DNA of 64,000 nt. Source: Atherix ibis (lineage: Eukaryota > Arthropoda > Insecta > Diptera > Athericidae). Below the pieces are notes generated by a model. It was not told the DNA's origin. It saw only the letters and a program-made list of their open reading frames with translations, and did no database searches. Shown here piece after piece: positions 1 through 12,204 of this stretch; the stretch's first letter is position 1, and every line of letters begins with the position of its first letter. The stretch is from the NCBI GenBank assembly GCA_958298945.1, contig OY282610.1, positions 66,089,088 to 66,153,087 on the forward strand. The letters run 5' to 3'. Made by a program: the position numbers and the translations under genes.

Positions 1-277
1 TGTGTGGCAAAAATCGTTGCGTATTCCTGTCGCTCGTCGCAATTGTGTGAACAGTTTTAAGATTGTAAATGTTTTAATTTCAGTCAACAGTCCATAAAAT
101 GTTGAATTTTGCCAACAATTTCAGTTATCGTTACTAGTTCTTGTGGGTTTGTAATCAGCAACTCCCTCGCACTAATAAATGCTTATCGCTCGGTCGTATT
201 GCAATTGATAAGCAGCTGTAAAAATACAAGCATGCCTTCAGAATAGAAGATATCAATCGTCATGATAACATACAAAA
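1..277. other. Unassigned flank left of mariner copy A
   Basis: I see no recognisable gene, repeat or RNA in this stretch. It is moderately AT-rich unique-looking sequence ending where the first mariner begins. Confidence 0.5.
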
Positions 278-1048
278 CGAGGTCTGTTCAAAAAGTATCG
301 CGAATTTTGTGTTTTTTTCATGAATATCTATTTTGTTACCTTCAAAGTAGTCCCCACCAAATATTATACACTTGTGCCAAGGTTTTTTCCAATCTTCGAA
401 GCACTTCAAAAAATCATTTTTTTGTGATCTTGTTCAGCTTCTCCTTTGATGCCGTCTTCATCTCCTCAATTGTAGTGTAGCGTCAAGAAAAAGTCGCATG
501 GGGCCAGATCTGGGGAATACGGTGGCTGCGGCATTATTAGTATATTTTTTGGGCAAAAAATTCGCGCACAAGCAACGATGCGTGAGCAGGGGCGTTATCA
601 TGGTGCAAAAGCCAATTTTTATTCTTCCACAAATCCGGGCATTTCTGGCGGATTGCTTCGCACAACTTGCGCATAACTTGCAGGTAATATTCCTTATTGA
701 CCTTTCTACCCTGTGGCAAGAACTCATAATACACCACGCTCCTGCAATCGAAGAAAACTGTAAGCAAAAACTTCACATTCGACCGAACTTGGCGCTTTTT
801 TCGGTCTTGGCTCGTGCGGCAGCTCCATTGGGATGATTGAGCTTTGGTTTCCACGTCATAACTCGAAGACGAGCCAAAACACGTGCAAGCAAAGCAGCTG
901 TCAAAAATTAACTGAACATTCAAAATGGCCGAATTTATAGGCATAAGTGAGAGACATGAGTACCAACATAATGTCACAAAAAATTGAAAATCGAACATAC
1001 GTAACCCGCGGAAATTCCAAATTCGCGATACTTTTTGAACAGACCTCG
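278..1048 (-). mobile_element. Mariner copy A, internally deleted, near-perfect terminal inverted repeats
   Basis: The left end reads cgaggtctgttcaaaaagta and continues to about 30 bp; the reverse complement of the right end (1018-1048) matches it almost perfectly. A TA dinucleotide, the usual mariner target, follows the right end at 1049-1050, but the left flank is aa, so the expected duplication is missing on that side. The element is 771 bp, against roughly 1.2 kb for copies B and C. The transposase gene runs on the minus strand and lacks its N-terminal DNA-binding half. Intact ends with a gutted gene are typical of a derivative that needs a transposase supplied by another copy. Confidence 0.9.
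328..870 (-). pseudogene. Mariner transposase remnant (copy A)
   Basis: Minus-strand translation gives the catalytic half of a DD34D mariner transposase: a segment beginning YDVETKAQSSQW, then a block around VNKEYYLQVMRKL, then HHDNAPAH carrying the second catalytic aspartate, and finally YSPDLAPCDFF carrying the third in another frame. The helix-turn-helix region and the first catalytic motif (GDESW) are deleted; the junction near 850 joins the 5' leader directly to YDVETK. A frameshift follows the REFFAQK segment, and a short deletion after CDFFL removes the PKLKSP region. The stop lies at 328-330. It cannot encode an active enzyme. Family assignment is firm, because copies B and C in this window align with it. 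Confidence 0.9.
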
Positions 1049-1339
1049 TATATTAAGATGCCCTAATTTTATGGAACTCCGCAGAGATTTTCTGATTCAA
1101 AAGTAGAATGTACAGAATTAGAACTTTTTTTCTAAAATTCAATGAAGCACACTTTTTGTAAGAAAATTTCGTCATTCTTTATTGAAATATATTTTATAGA
1201 CGTTACCATTTATGAATAAATTAATAAAATGTCCACCACGAGTACATTTCCAGATATTGATCCTTTTTAGAAAATTTCCAATCACATTTTTGCATAATTA
1301 TAGCGCTATTTAACGGACGAATAGGTTAACATTGGTTTA
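1049..1339. other. AT-rich spacer
   Basis: No gene recognised. It lies between mariner copy A and the first DD41D-family transposase remnant and may hold that element's decayed 3' end, but no inverted repeat could be made out. Confidence 0.4.
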
Positions 1340-1740
1340 CAGCTTTTTAATTGAGTGTGAACTATTCTCATAAACTTTTTCTTTGACACAGTTCAATAAG
1401 GTGTTAAATCACATGATCTTGTTGGCCAATTGACATCATCAGTTAGTGAAATTAGACGTCAATTGAATTTGGTTTTCAATAAATCGCTTGTTTCTTGGGT
1501 TTTGCGGTATCTAGAGCCATCCTGTTGAAAAGAGAAGTTGTCGATATTCAATTGGTTGCTACCAGCCTCATTTTTTGAAAAGTGGGGACCAATAAACGCA
1601 CCATACAGTGACACATCATCAATAACTGCCTTTTATTTTCGGATGCCCAAAATGAGACAATTTTACTTGTTAACACAGCCATCTAAGTGAAAATGAGCTT
1701 AACAAGCTTTCACAGATCGACCATTTTCATAATAGATTTG
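1340..1740 (-). pseudogene. DD41D-family Tc1/mariner transposase remnant I
   Basis: On the minus strand, near 1625-1700, a translation reads AHFHLDGCVNK, which corresponds to the first catalytic block (SDEAHFHLDGYVNKQNC) of this family. Near 1410-1435 DVNWPTRSCDLTP corresponds to the third block (GDIxWPPRSPDLTP). The order of blocks is right for one minus-strand gene, but stops and frameshifts are frequent. The second block is not clearly readable. This is an old inactive fragment; the better copy at 26345-27259 supports the assignment. Confidence 0.65.
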
Positions 1741-1874
1741 AATTCTTTGAATACAATTTACGAGCAAAATTTAAGACATTATAACAAATGGTAAACCTTC
1801 TACTATGAACTTGTCAAAAAACTGAATAGCAGAACTATCAACATTGCCAATTTCAACCCCATTAAAAAAAAGTT

Positions 1875-2260
1875 CTAATTGGTAGACCCTTTATAAGACT
1901 TTACTTCTATCTTATCTAACCCCGGAGATATAGCAAAAGAATTAGAGTTGCTTCTAGAAGAAACAATGTCACTTCTGATAGGCGTGACCTGTAGAATCCA
2001 GAAATTGTTAACATGCATGTCACCAAAAATAGCAAATGAAAAATTGGTTACTATATATCTGCAGGGCACCCCACTGACAAAAACTGTAACACTAGTTATT
2101 AATATATACGAAAAAATACGGACCAATGATGCGTTCGGCCCATAGAATAGTGACACGTCATCAATTACTGCTTTTGGATTTTAAGATGCCCAAAATGCGA
2201 CAATTTTGCTCCTTAACATAGCCGTCTAAGGTAGAATGAGCTTCATCGGAGAAGATGATG
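1875..2260 (-). pseudogene. DD41D-family Tc1/mariner transposase remnant II
   Basis: The minus strand carries DEAHSTLDGYVKEQNCRILG at about 2190-2250, a good match to the first catalytic block of the family, followed at lower coordinates by an open stretch (2156-1875). That stretch includes NNFWILQVTPI, which looks like a decayed version of the second block (MWFQQDGATPHT). The catalytic aspartate of that block is lost. It lies on the same strand as remnants I and III and is followed by a similar 3' segment: the stretch near 1740-1830 resembles 2575-2665, both containing caaatggtaaa and a cttctacta core. That suggests neighbouring copies of one element. Confidence 0.65.
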
Positions 2261-2829
2261 TTTCTGAAAAACCAGCACCATGTTCAATGATCCAATCAGC
2301 TTAAGAGCTAAATTGTTGTAAGGGCTTAAGAGCTACATCGTTGTAAAAAATTAGCCATGTAGTCATTGTGAAGTTTAATTGTTAAGAACTTCTTAAACCT
2401 TATAAAGTTAGATCCTCTGCAACATCTTCACTCACCGAAGCAATATTTTCAGCTGAACAATCTGTACGAACACGTATTGTTGTTATCGACCAACTTTTTG
2501 AATACAGTCTCAAAGAAAGATCATTGCGACCAAAAATATAGCGAATTTTACGAATTCTAAAATGATCCGAATCATTTTAATACAATTCTCGAATAAAATT
2601 GAAGACATTTTAACAAATGGTAAATCTTCTACTATAAATGTGTAAAAAAATCGAATAACAAAACTACCACAAAAAAGCTTTTTTTTAATGACATTTTTGT
2701 ACATTTCGAACTATTTGACGCTGTTGAACTTTGGAATTTGCCCATAACTTGACGTATGTTTATTTTTAAATCCGCTAATATAATGATTATCTGTAAAAAT
2801 ATAAATTTTTACTAGTTCCGCAAGAAAAA
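2261..2829. repeat. Decayed transposon-associated spacer with a segment repeated from 1740-1830
   Basis: The stretch 2575-2665 resembles 1740-1830 (acaaatggtaaa, cttctacta, then a run of A and gaataac). No coding block is readable here. It probably belongs to the non-catalytic parts of the adjacent DD41D-family remnants. Confidence 0.45.
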
Positions 2830-3230
2830 TTTTAACGGCGTCATATCGCATGATCTTGGAGGCCAAATTGACATCACCAAATCTCCAATTTACGTGTTCT
2901 GGAAAAACTTTCTCGCAATAACGTAAACATTTGATGTGTTATGTGGCTTATAGAATATGGTCCAGATAAAAATCTTCAAGTTTATGCCAAAAAATTTAAT
3001 TGTTATATGGTTATAGCGCTCGGAACTATGTCTTCTTCTTCTTCATTTTCAAAGAAATGACAACCTCAAACCAAAATTCTTACCAGACAATCACTTTTCG
3101 CAGATATAATGACTTGTTTGGAGCCTCAAATATGGCAATTTTACTTACTGGCATATCCATCAAGAGATAAATGAGCCTCGAATCTAAAGTAAATTCTATT
3201 TGAAAAATCCGCGTCCATAGCTAGTTATCC
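2830..3230 (-). pseudogene. DD41D-family Tc1/mariner transposase remnant III
   Basis: Near 3130-3190 the minus strand reads EAHLSLDGYASK, then NCHI and GSKQVI, a match to the first catalytic block. Near 2850-2875 FGDVN followed by a shifted WPPRS-like stretch marks the third block. The middle is unreadable. It has the same strand and spacing as remnants I and II. Heavily mutated; no functional product is possible. Confidence 0.6.
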
Positions 3231-4739
3231 TACTCTTGTTCTTACACTAACGATTCCTAATATCAACTAGTAGACTTTATTTAAAACAATTGTTTTCTTA
3301 AATAACATATATATTTGACAGCTGTTAAATGACGGGGTTATACTCTCTCCAAACCATAAAATGCAAAATCCTTTACAAATAGTCTGATAAGATTCAAAAC
3401 CAATTCAAGTGCATACAGTTCAACTGTATAAGAACCACCCACACACGATCAAATAAAATAAATAAAATATAAAAATCGCTGTTCACAAATCGCACTGCAT
3501 TGTTAGTGAGCGCACATGATCCAAGTAATCATGGTCCATTTACGACAATTGGTTTGACGCAAAGGGCTTACGACCGAACTACATGCCCATTCTTCCCGTA
3601 TCTACAATATATATTTGAATATGTGTGTGTGTGTGTATATATATCTATTAATGGCAAACTGAACCCTAAACGAATATTTATTATATTTATTGACTTTGAC
3701 ATTAATAGGAACCAATGGTTATTTTCGTATTATTTTCTTTTGGTTTTATTTGTGACCACGCAGTACTGAACACAGGCTGTGTAGACTTTACGCCCGCATC
3801 GAAGCGTCTGTTGTGTATTTGATTAGCAGTGAACATGGATGAATATCGAATGGGTATGAATTGTGTACACAAAGTGTGGACAGATTCGTTAGCAAATAAA
3901 TAGAAGAGAAGCAAAAAATAAATAAGAAAATATCAAATATAAACAAACAACGTCATAATCTCAAGTGCTGTCGACTCATGGCATGCCCCAGCCATACGCA
4001 TTAGTATTTAGTTCTCTTCGATATGTTAAGAGGTCAATGCGCAGCAAATCATGTCTCACGATCCCTACTTTTAGGCTTAGGAAAAAACGAAAAATACAGC
4101 CAAAAAAAAAAGCAAACTCTTTACGATTAGCAGGACAACATTCAGAGCGGATTTATTTGTATGGAAAGATTGGGAACAGATGAGGGGGGTAAGGGCGGTA
4201 CACTGTAAAGAACTTTGCCCTCGTGTTTCTCATTATTTCCATACGCATGCCAGTTATTAGCGAAAGTAACTATAAGCAGAAGCGCATATGCACAGAAAAT
4301 GTGGACGATTATTTTGGCGACCAGAATCCCGTTAATCTATTATAGATCGCGAATAGGACCACACATTTAACCGTCAAATGCCTCTCTCATACTCTCAACC
4401 AAATCATGAACGTACACATTTACAACTTTTCCCCCACACTATCTACAACAGAGCTTCCGGTTTGATTTTTATTATCAGTAGTAGCCATTGTTGTTTTTTT
4501 CCTAAATCATTTTTTTTTATTTTTTTTATTTTAAAATTCATTTTTTACTATACGAAATTCTTTTTAAAAAAAGGAGCCCCTTACAATTGTCAAAATTTTG
4601 TAATTCTAAAAGTTCCTCCGGTCGATGATAGCATCTAAACATGATCAAATGCAATTTTTCATATGATGTGTTGACAGAATTGAAGTCATCTGATTTTATT
4701 AATGTCAATTGAAAGAGTTGTAAATACATAAAAAAAGGA
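3231..4739. other. Non-coding stretch with a GT/TA microsatellite at 3621-3645
   Basis: The only structure seen is a short (GT)n followed by (TA)n at 3621-3645, and T- or A-homopolymer runs near 4490-4575. Open frames here are short, not conserved-looking and lack motifs I recognise. Confidence 0.5.
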
Positions 4740-5299
4740 CCGGAATGGATTTAAAGTTGCTCAATTTAGACCTAAAAATAATCAGCTTTTATACCGACAC
4801 TCAAAACTAGATACTGTATTTTGACAAGTTATCTTTTCAATGTAATAGAAGAGACCTAAACTTTTAAAATTTTGACCTAAATTCGATCAGTCTTAGTATC
4901 GCAATAAAAAAAAATATATTTATAATTGTCAAAATTATTGCTTTTTAAGGCTCTCTAAAAAAAGACCTTAAATGCTTGTAAAATAAAAACTGAAATTTAA
5001 ATACGGAATAAATTATTTACAATTAATGAAATTATGAAATGCATCCTTTTTACAACGCTGAAAGTAATAAATTCCAATGACTCATAAACTGATCGATCTG
5101 ACATCGAAAATATACCATTTTTTTTTAATCGATGAAAAATTATTTAAAAACATTTCTAAACACATGAAACAATTGATACCTTCTATTTTAGTATAATTAA
5201 CAAAAATTATTATTGATTTTTTTTAAATTATTCAAATATAATTCCTAAAATGTGAATAATGATTAAAATTACACCTACAAAAATTAGACTTACAATTAA
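4740..5299. other. AT-rich sequence with scattered gacctaaa motifs
   Basis: The word gacctaaa or tagacctaaa appears several times (for example near 4770, 4852 and 4875) without regular spacing. It looks like a degenerated edge of the tandem array that starts at about 5300. No gene seen. Confidence 0.5.
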
Positions 5300-6320
5300 T
5301 CGGTCTCAAAACAGCTAAACAGTAACAATAATCCAAAGCATTAAAGGAGTTATTAAAAATGGCATAAATACGTAGGTATAAAATTGGTCAGATTAGACCT
5401 AAATTCGATCAGATAAGACCGATCTAAACTAACAAAATCATTGATAATTATTCTGTAAAAATAATCCAAAGCCTCAAAAGAATTTTTCAGAAATTATTAA
5501 AAATGGCATAAATACCTCGACCTAAAATTGATCAGATTAGACCTAAAATTGATCAGATATCACCTAAAATTAACAAAGTCATTGTTAATAAATTAGTAAA
5601 AATAATCCAAAGATTCAAAAAAATTTTACAGCAATTAATAAAAATGGCATAAATACGTAAACCTAAAATTAGTCAGACTAGACCTAAAATTGATCAGATA
5701 TCACCTAAAATTAACAAAGTCATTGTTAATAAATTAGTAAAAATAATCCAAAGCTTCAAAAGATTTTTTCGGAAATTATTAAAAATGGCAAAAATACCTA
5801 GACCTAAAGTTGATCAGATTAGACCTAAAATTGATCAGATATGACCTAAAATTAATAAAGTTATTATTAATAAATCAATAAAAACAATCCAAAGCTTCAA
5901 AAGAATTTTACAGCATGTATTAAAAATGTCATAAATAGGTAGGCCTAAAAATTGTCAGATTAGACTCAAAAGATAAGACCTAAATTCGATCAGATATGAC
6001 CTAGAATCAACCAAGTTATTATTAATTAATCTGTAAAAAATAATCGAAAGTTTCAAAAGAATTTTTTGGAAATTATTTAAAATGGCATAAGTACCTGGAC
6101 CTAAAATTGATAAGATTGGATCTAAAATTGATAAGATTAGACCTAAAACTAATAATATTCGACCTAAATTCAATCAGATATGATCTAAAATTAACAAAAC
6201 CATTATTAATAAATCAGTAAAAACAATCATAAGATTCAAAAGAATTTTTCGAAAATTATTAAAAATACCTAGACCTAAAATTGATCAGACTAGACCTAAA
6301 ACTGATCAGATTATAACCAA
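5300..6320. repeat. Tandem array, about 141-bp unit with nested ~20-bp gacctaaaattgatcagat subrepeats
   Basis: The landmark aataatccaaag recurs near 5327, 5460, 5602, 5743 and 5884, giving periods of about 133-142 bp; two further degenerate landmarks near 6043 and 6225 give longer spacings. Each unit also holds attaaaaatggcataaatac and two or three tandem copies of a shorter word, agacctaaaattgatcagat. The array is therefore organised at two levels. It is very AT-rich and has no coding potential. Confidence 0.85.
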
Positions 6321-6599
6321 ATCCCCTCAGTATAAATAATGAAGTACAGAAATCAATTATTAATTTCTGAAGTAATTATTTTAATTAATCTTATGAAAAA
6401 GTCCAAGTCCCAAAAAAACTGATTTAATTTAACAAAATAAAACATGTCATTACTCTTAAAAACACTATCCTTATTAAAAGTTTACTTATCTTTTTAACTT
6501 AAAGTGTAATATTTTAAAATAGGAGCTAGTTTTTTCAAGCAAAATAAAAATGAAAATTATCATAATGAACTTTATTTTTTTCATAATTATAAAAATAGC

Positions 6600-7075
6600 C
6601 GTTTAAAAACAGCCGTTATTAGTCAATAAACTTTAGGTCAAAATTTTTTGCAGGACCTTGGATTTTAAGGTCTGGATACCCATAAGAATCGGAACGCCAG
6701 TTTGAGCCATAAAGTTGAATCCAATAGATCCAAATAGATATTATAATTGCGGTGTACACTAAACGTTTATTATTTATTATAAATTTTGAACATTAGTCCA
6801 GGTTGCCCATTCCAAAGAGTGAAGAGAATGTGAGCATTTTTCTGTTCATATTTATCTTTACTCTCCGTACCGTAAACTAAAAGTACAGATTGGTTAGATG
6901 AGATTGTAAATAATGACCGCCTATTTACAGCTATGCATAGGTAGTAAGTACAGCCATGTCATCTGAATAAGTGGAAATGATAGTTTTAGAATCAAAAGGA
7001 ATGTCATGCATATAAATACTATATAAAACGGGACCAAGGATACTCCCTTGTGGGACTCCGTCTAAAATAGGATAT
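6600..7075 (-). pseudogene. LINE reverse transcriptase fragment
   Basis: Minus-strand translation from 7071 downward reads DGVPQGSILGPVLYSIYMHD, the classic B motif of non-LTR retrotransposon reverse transcriptases, followed by TIISTYSDDMAVLTTY, the catalytic motif with YSDD in place of the usual YADD/FADD. Further down (about 6690-6770) KRLVYTAIIISIWIYWIQLY corresponds to the region after the thumb (LLYKAIIKPIWTYGIQLWG in Jockey-like elements). In-frame stops and frameshifts separate the blocks. Block order and spacing fit one degraded LINE of the Jockey/I type. Endonuclease and most of the polymerase are absent. Confidence 0.85.
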
Positions 7076-7959
7076 ATATGTTAAAATTAATAACAAATAA
7101 GTAATTTTTATAATTTTTAAAATAATAAATTATCGCTGACAATCTTTAGCAGCATAAAATTAAACATAATTAAACCAGTTAAAAAATTTATGAAAGAGAA
7201 AACTTTGAAATTTCATGAAGGTCAAAATATATCAAAAGCCATGCAGCACCGAAATATATTTAAATTTGTATATTTTTTATTTATTTCCAAAAAAAAAAAT
7301 CCTATTCGGTTTGTCGTAAGTAATAGTTTATATGAAACAGTTTTAAAAAATTATCTTATAAAAAATATGCAAAAGGAACTGCTGTTGATCATTACACCTT
7401 TTCCACTCTTCTTCATGAATTGAAACTTTTCATTCTTAATATTGAAAGGTAAGGTCAACTTTTTATCGATAAAATAATACAAATTTCAACTTTTCTTCCG
7501 TAATTCGAAAACTAAAAAAGAAATTCAATAACTTCCGTAAATGATCTTATCAATTTAAAAAAAAAGTATTTTTTCTTTGTTTTTATTTATTATAATGAAT
7601 GAGAATCGCATTTAATCAAGTGACATTTTAATCAATGCCGACCATCATTTGCGGAATGGCTTTATTTTATGGTTTTTTTTAAATTAGTGAAAAGTTCATA
7701 AACAACTCTCACTTATTCAAGATAAAGTATTAAGTCTAATTGAAAGAATTAAAAAAAAGACTCAATGAATCCTCCTACAAATTAAATGAGAGAAAAACAA
7801 TAATTTTCGCTTTTAAATACAGTTCTTAAATCTTATAAGAAAAAAAAAACACATTTAGTTAATAATATTAATACTAATTACTGCCTTTATCAAAAAGATG
7901 AATTCAAAAATTTGCAGACAAAAACAGTTTTAAGAAAAAAATTCTAATGAATTTTATCC
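7076..7959. other. AT-rich non-coding stretch
   Basis: No gene, repeat or RNA recognised. A 77-codon open frame at 7190-7423 is lysine- and phenylalanine-rich and looks like chance in AT-rich DNA. Confidence 0.45.
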
Positions 7960-9050
7960 GATTAGTGTTGCTAAAATTTGATCTAAAATTCTCCTTTTGG
8001 TAAAAAATTAATTTCAATTTGAATTTTAGCCGAAAATTGGCCTAACAAAAAATTCAACCGAAAATTGATGCTACTTTATATTTGACAAAAAAATTATTTT
8101 AATAAAAACTTGAACCAAAATTGGTTTCTCTAAAAATTTGGTCCAAAATTGGTTTTTCTAAAAATTTGGTCCAAATTTTTTTTTACTACAAATTAGTTTT
8201 ACCGAAAATTTTGTCATAAATTATGTTTTACAAAAAAATGAAGCCAAAGTTGGTTTTACTAGAATTTTTGGTCAAAATTTATTTTCACCTTAAATATCAT
8301 CGAAAATTGGCTTTTTTTTTAAAAATTTGATCAACAATTTTGTTCAGAATTGGTTTTACGAAAAATTTATTCCAAAATTGGTCTCACTAAAAATTTATTC
8401 AAAAATTGGTTTTATTCTAAATTTAAGCCAAAAATTATTTTATGAAACTTTAATAAAATTTTAGTTATTGTATATTAAAAGTTTTGGCAAAAATTATTTG
8501 TACTTTAAATTTTATCGAAAATTAGCTTCATTTAAAATTTGATCAAAAATTTTGTTCAAAATTGGTTTTAGTGAAAATTTCATGCAAAATTTGCCTTTCT
8601 AAAAATTTAATCAAAAATTGCTTTTACTCTAAATTTGACCCAAAATTGACTTTAACTAAAACTTTAATAAAATTTTGATTTTTTAAAAATTTGGTCAAAA
8701 CTTATTTTTACATTAAATTTTATTGAATTATTTTGTCCAAAATTGGTTTTAGGAAAAATTTGATGCAAAATTGATTTTTCTAAAAATTTGGTCCAAATTT
8801 TTTATTACTAAAATTTTGACACAAAATTGGTTCTACTGAAAATTTTGTCATAAATTAAGTTCATATTTGGCCTCAAATTGGTTTTACAAAAAAAAACAAG
8901 CAAAAAATGGTTTTAATAGAAATTTTGGTCAAAAATTATTTTAAATTTAAATTTGACCTAAAATTGGTTCAACCAAAAATTTGATCCACAATTTGTCCGA
9001 GAAAAATTAAATCTCAAATTGATTTTAGTCAAATTGGTTATTATAAACCT
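7960..9050. repeat. Degenerate short tandem array built on aaaatttggtccaaaattgg
   Basis: Words such as aaaatttggtccaaaattgg, ggttttactaaaaattt and aaaattttgtcataaatt recur roughly every 30-35 bases through this stretch. There are many substitutions and indels, so no exact period can be given by eye. It appears to be an old minisatellite, unrelated in unit length to its neighbours. Confidence 0.7.
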
Positions 9051-12000
9051 AAGAATTTTGAGCTAAATATGTACTTGTGTGTATTTTTCTGTTAATCCAA
9101 CTGGCTTTAAAAAACCTTATTTTAAACAAATATAAAATAAAAACCAATTTTGTATTTTTTTTTTATTAGGGAATGTAAAAACTTTTTAAAATAAAATGGA
9201 ATTAATTTTTAAAAAAAACCTTTATCCTAAATTTTAACACAAATCTTTAAAAATCCCTTAAGGTACAGAAAAGCCCAAATAAAAGCAAATCAGGACATTT
9301 TGTAAATATTTTCAGAAAAATAAATATAAAACTTTACCTTTATTTGTTAATTCTTATAATTTTTCGTCATTTAAATCAGATTAAATTACCTGAAATGAAA
9401 AGAAAATAAAAAATGTTTAGTACAAAATTTTTATAATTTTATTTAAAAGAATTTTTATTTTATTTTTTACTCAAAAAAGGTAGGTTATTCCATAAATAAA
9501 CACCACAACGACTCTCAAATAAATGGAGCAAAATAGTTTCGATGTCCTGGACAATCTCTAAGATAATAAATTTGTTTCGAAATCTCTGCTTTGTCAGTTA
9601 TTTTAATTTTTTGAATGAAAAATTGGATCAAATTGTAAAAGTAGAACTGACACATTTTCGGTAGACAAAAAAAAACTAAAGAGAAACTGTGCAAATATTT
9701 TCTAATTAGTAATTTTCTGATCTGATTTGTTTGTTTGTTTGGAGGTAAGGTCTCCGAGGCAAGACTTTTCTAGAAACTTGGAAAGAGGGCTAGAAAACGG
9801 AATTTTTTGGTCTGGGAGCACTTCAAAGGGAGGACTTCTATTCTGCGAAAAAATTTTTGAGAAATTTCCTTTTTTATTTTTTTGGTTTGAAAATGAGGAA
9901 AAAAAAATTCAGAAATGGTAAAGTTCAAAAATTTAGGGAGAAAATTCATCAGTTAATTTTACGTTATAATTAATTTATGTAATTATTAACATTGAGTTTT
10001 GCTTCTTGATTTGATCAAAAGCAATTTCCTTGTTTCTAATTCAATAACGTAAAAATTCAATCAATCAAAAGTAAATAGAAATTAAACCTTAAAAATATTC
10101 TACGAAAAAGAAAATGTTAAAGGGAAAAGGTGACCGACAATTAATTAAAGCAAAAAGTGTCATTAAAATAGTAAAAAAAAAACTAAATAATTAATACGTA
10201 GGTGCCTTTATAACACGAGGGAGCTCCTTAAGAAAAGAAAAAGAATATAAAAACTTTGACTTAAAAGAAAGCTTTTAGAAGTCATTTGTACGAGAGAAAC
10301 GAAAAGGAAGTTGTGCAACGAAATGGAAAAGGAGGAACACAAGAATGAGCAGACAATAAATTTCTACATTAGTCATAAGTGGAGACTTGCTGGCGTCTGT
10401 ACTGGTGTACATAAGGTGGCGTCGGCGGCATTCCCTTTATACCAAGCACCTGTGGATCGATTGACCGTATCCGTTCGTGTAAAACCGAATGCGATAACCT
10501 TATTGGAGTCGGTTTCGGATACGCTGAACCCAAAGGCATATAACGCGGCCACAAGGCGGCTTCATAGCAATGCGAAGACTCCAACAACGGGGTTAGAGTT
10601 CAAATGGTTGGCTGGTTCAATATAGAAATTTAAAGTATCAGATCGAAGCCGGCAGTCAAAAACGAAAATAGAAAGAAACAACAAAATTCATAATGTACGG
10701 AAAAAAGGATAAGCAAAATTAAAAATAAAACGAAATAAAGTATATGCAAAAGGCACCCTCCTTTCTGTATATGTACGGGTATGTGTGCATCCATCCATCC
10801 CCCTGTTATTGTGGAGCAAATTTGGTTTGGCAGAAATGGAAAAAGAATTTGAAGGAGGGCGACTCGTGCAAAGGAGATATCTTCCAGCAAAAGGAATAGA
10901 AGAGGAACTAACGTACGGAATTTTACTGCTCAGAACTTTGGTAAATCCCCCATACCCCACGAGGCTCTCCTTAAGTTATCAATCCTTTCGCTAGAATAAG
11001 TTCGACTAGACTGGATTCGATTGTGTTAAATCGTCTTTTTTGGGTCTTTTGATGTGCAAAACTATACAAAATGGGATTACGTATGGAGTTGAAGGAGTAA
11101 AGTTTGGACTGATTTCGATTTCGTGGATCCGACTTGGGAGCTGCACGTTTCGCATGCCTTGTCGTGTTTCCGTTTTATTGTTTTGTTTTCGTTTTGTTTG
11201 TACTGTTGGCGACGAATAGTTACGTATATGCGAAGATTTCAAACTGAAAAGGAGCGACTGATATATTAATATGAGCCTTTGTAGACAAAGTGGCCGACGC
11301 CATTGATTACACAAATATTGATTACGGAAGAAAGGGGCAGACCGAACACACGCATATACATTGAAACGGAGTGAAATGTTTTTTGTTTTTTTTTGGTTTT
11401 TTTTCGGTTGGCCCAAGTAGCTGCCTGCTGAGGCTCCTCAGCGCTGCAAACAAATCCACGTTATTGGGTTCGTCCGTCTGACAGTATGATAACTTTTATT
11501 TGAATTGAATGCCGTCTCGACATTTCTGCACTGTTACCATTCAATCTTATTGTAGACTTCATATCTCTGGTAACTATAGCACTAGTACCGAAGCTACAAA
11601 AGAAAAACTTCGACTCCTGCTTGGTGTGGGCTTAATTCTTAGAACAGAAAGTATGAATTTTTTTCGGTTGTGTCGCCATGAAAAACCAATGAATGCATGT
11701 GAGCTCAGCTCTAGATACTGGCACTATCGTACTAATCTTCCTATTGCTATCACCATAAGCATGCCTATTATACATATAAAGGTCTCATGTGGAATCTATC
11801 AACAAAAAAAAACTACCCAAATTTAACTTTTTCAGATTTCTTTGTCTTTAACCTTCCTTGTGGTATTTTTTTCTAAGGCAGCGGATACTCCTGCTCCCTG
11901 TGGAGAGGCCTAAAAGATTATTTGGCAGATATTTTCTTAGAATAAAATTATATTTCTCTTTATTTTTGGAGCTTTTTTTTCAATATACAATTAGGCTGAA

Positions 12001-12204
12001 AAATACTTTTTTTTTAAATAGAAAGAAATCCTTCTCCTTGTTTTTTTTTTCTTTATTTATGAAAATTTTTCTATATTCAATTTTTTTTATTAAAAACTAC
12101 GTTAAAAAAATGTGATTAAAATACAAAATTGAAAATACGCTTGAACATATTTTTTTCTGATTTGGATCAATACTATCGTAGAAGTGGGCATTTTTAGAAT
12201 TATA
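9051..12204. other. Non-coding stretch, slightly GC-richer between about 10300 and 11350
   Basis: I find no recognisable gene. The frames 10311-10625 (plus, 104 codons) and 11006-11416 (minus, 136 codons) are open but show no known domain. The GC-richer base composition could mark old unique sequence such as a host intron or regulatory DNA. Homopolymer-rich DNA resumes after 11850. Confidence 0.4.

Noticed and set aside
10311..10625. 104-codon open frame in a GC-richer patch
   Set aside because: No recognisable domain, no splice or promoter support, and an equally long frame on the other strand in the same patch.
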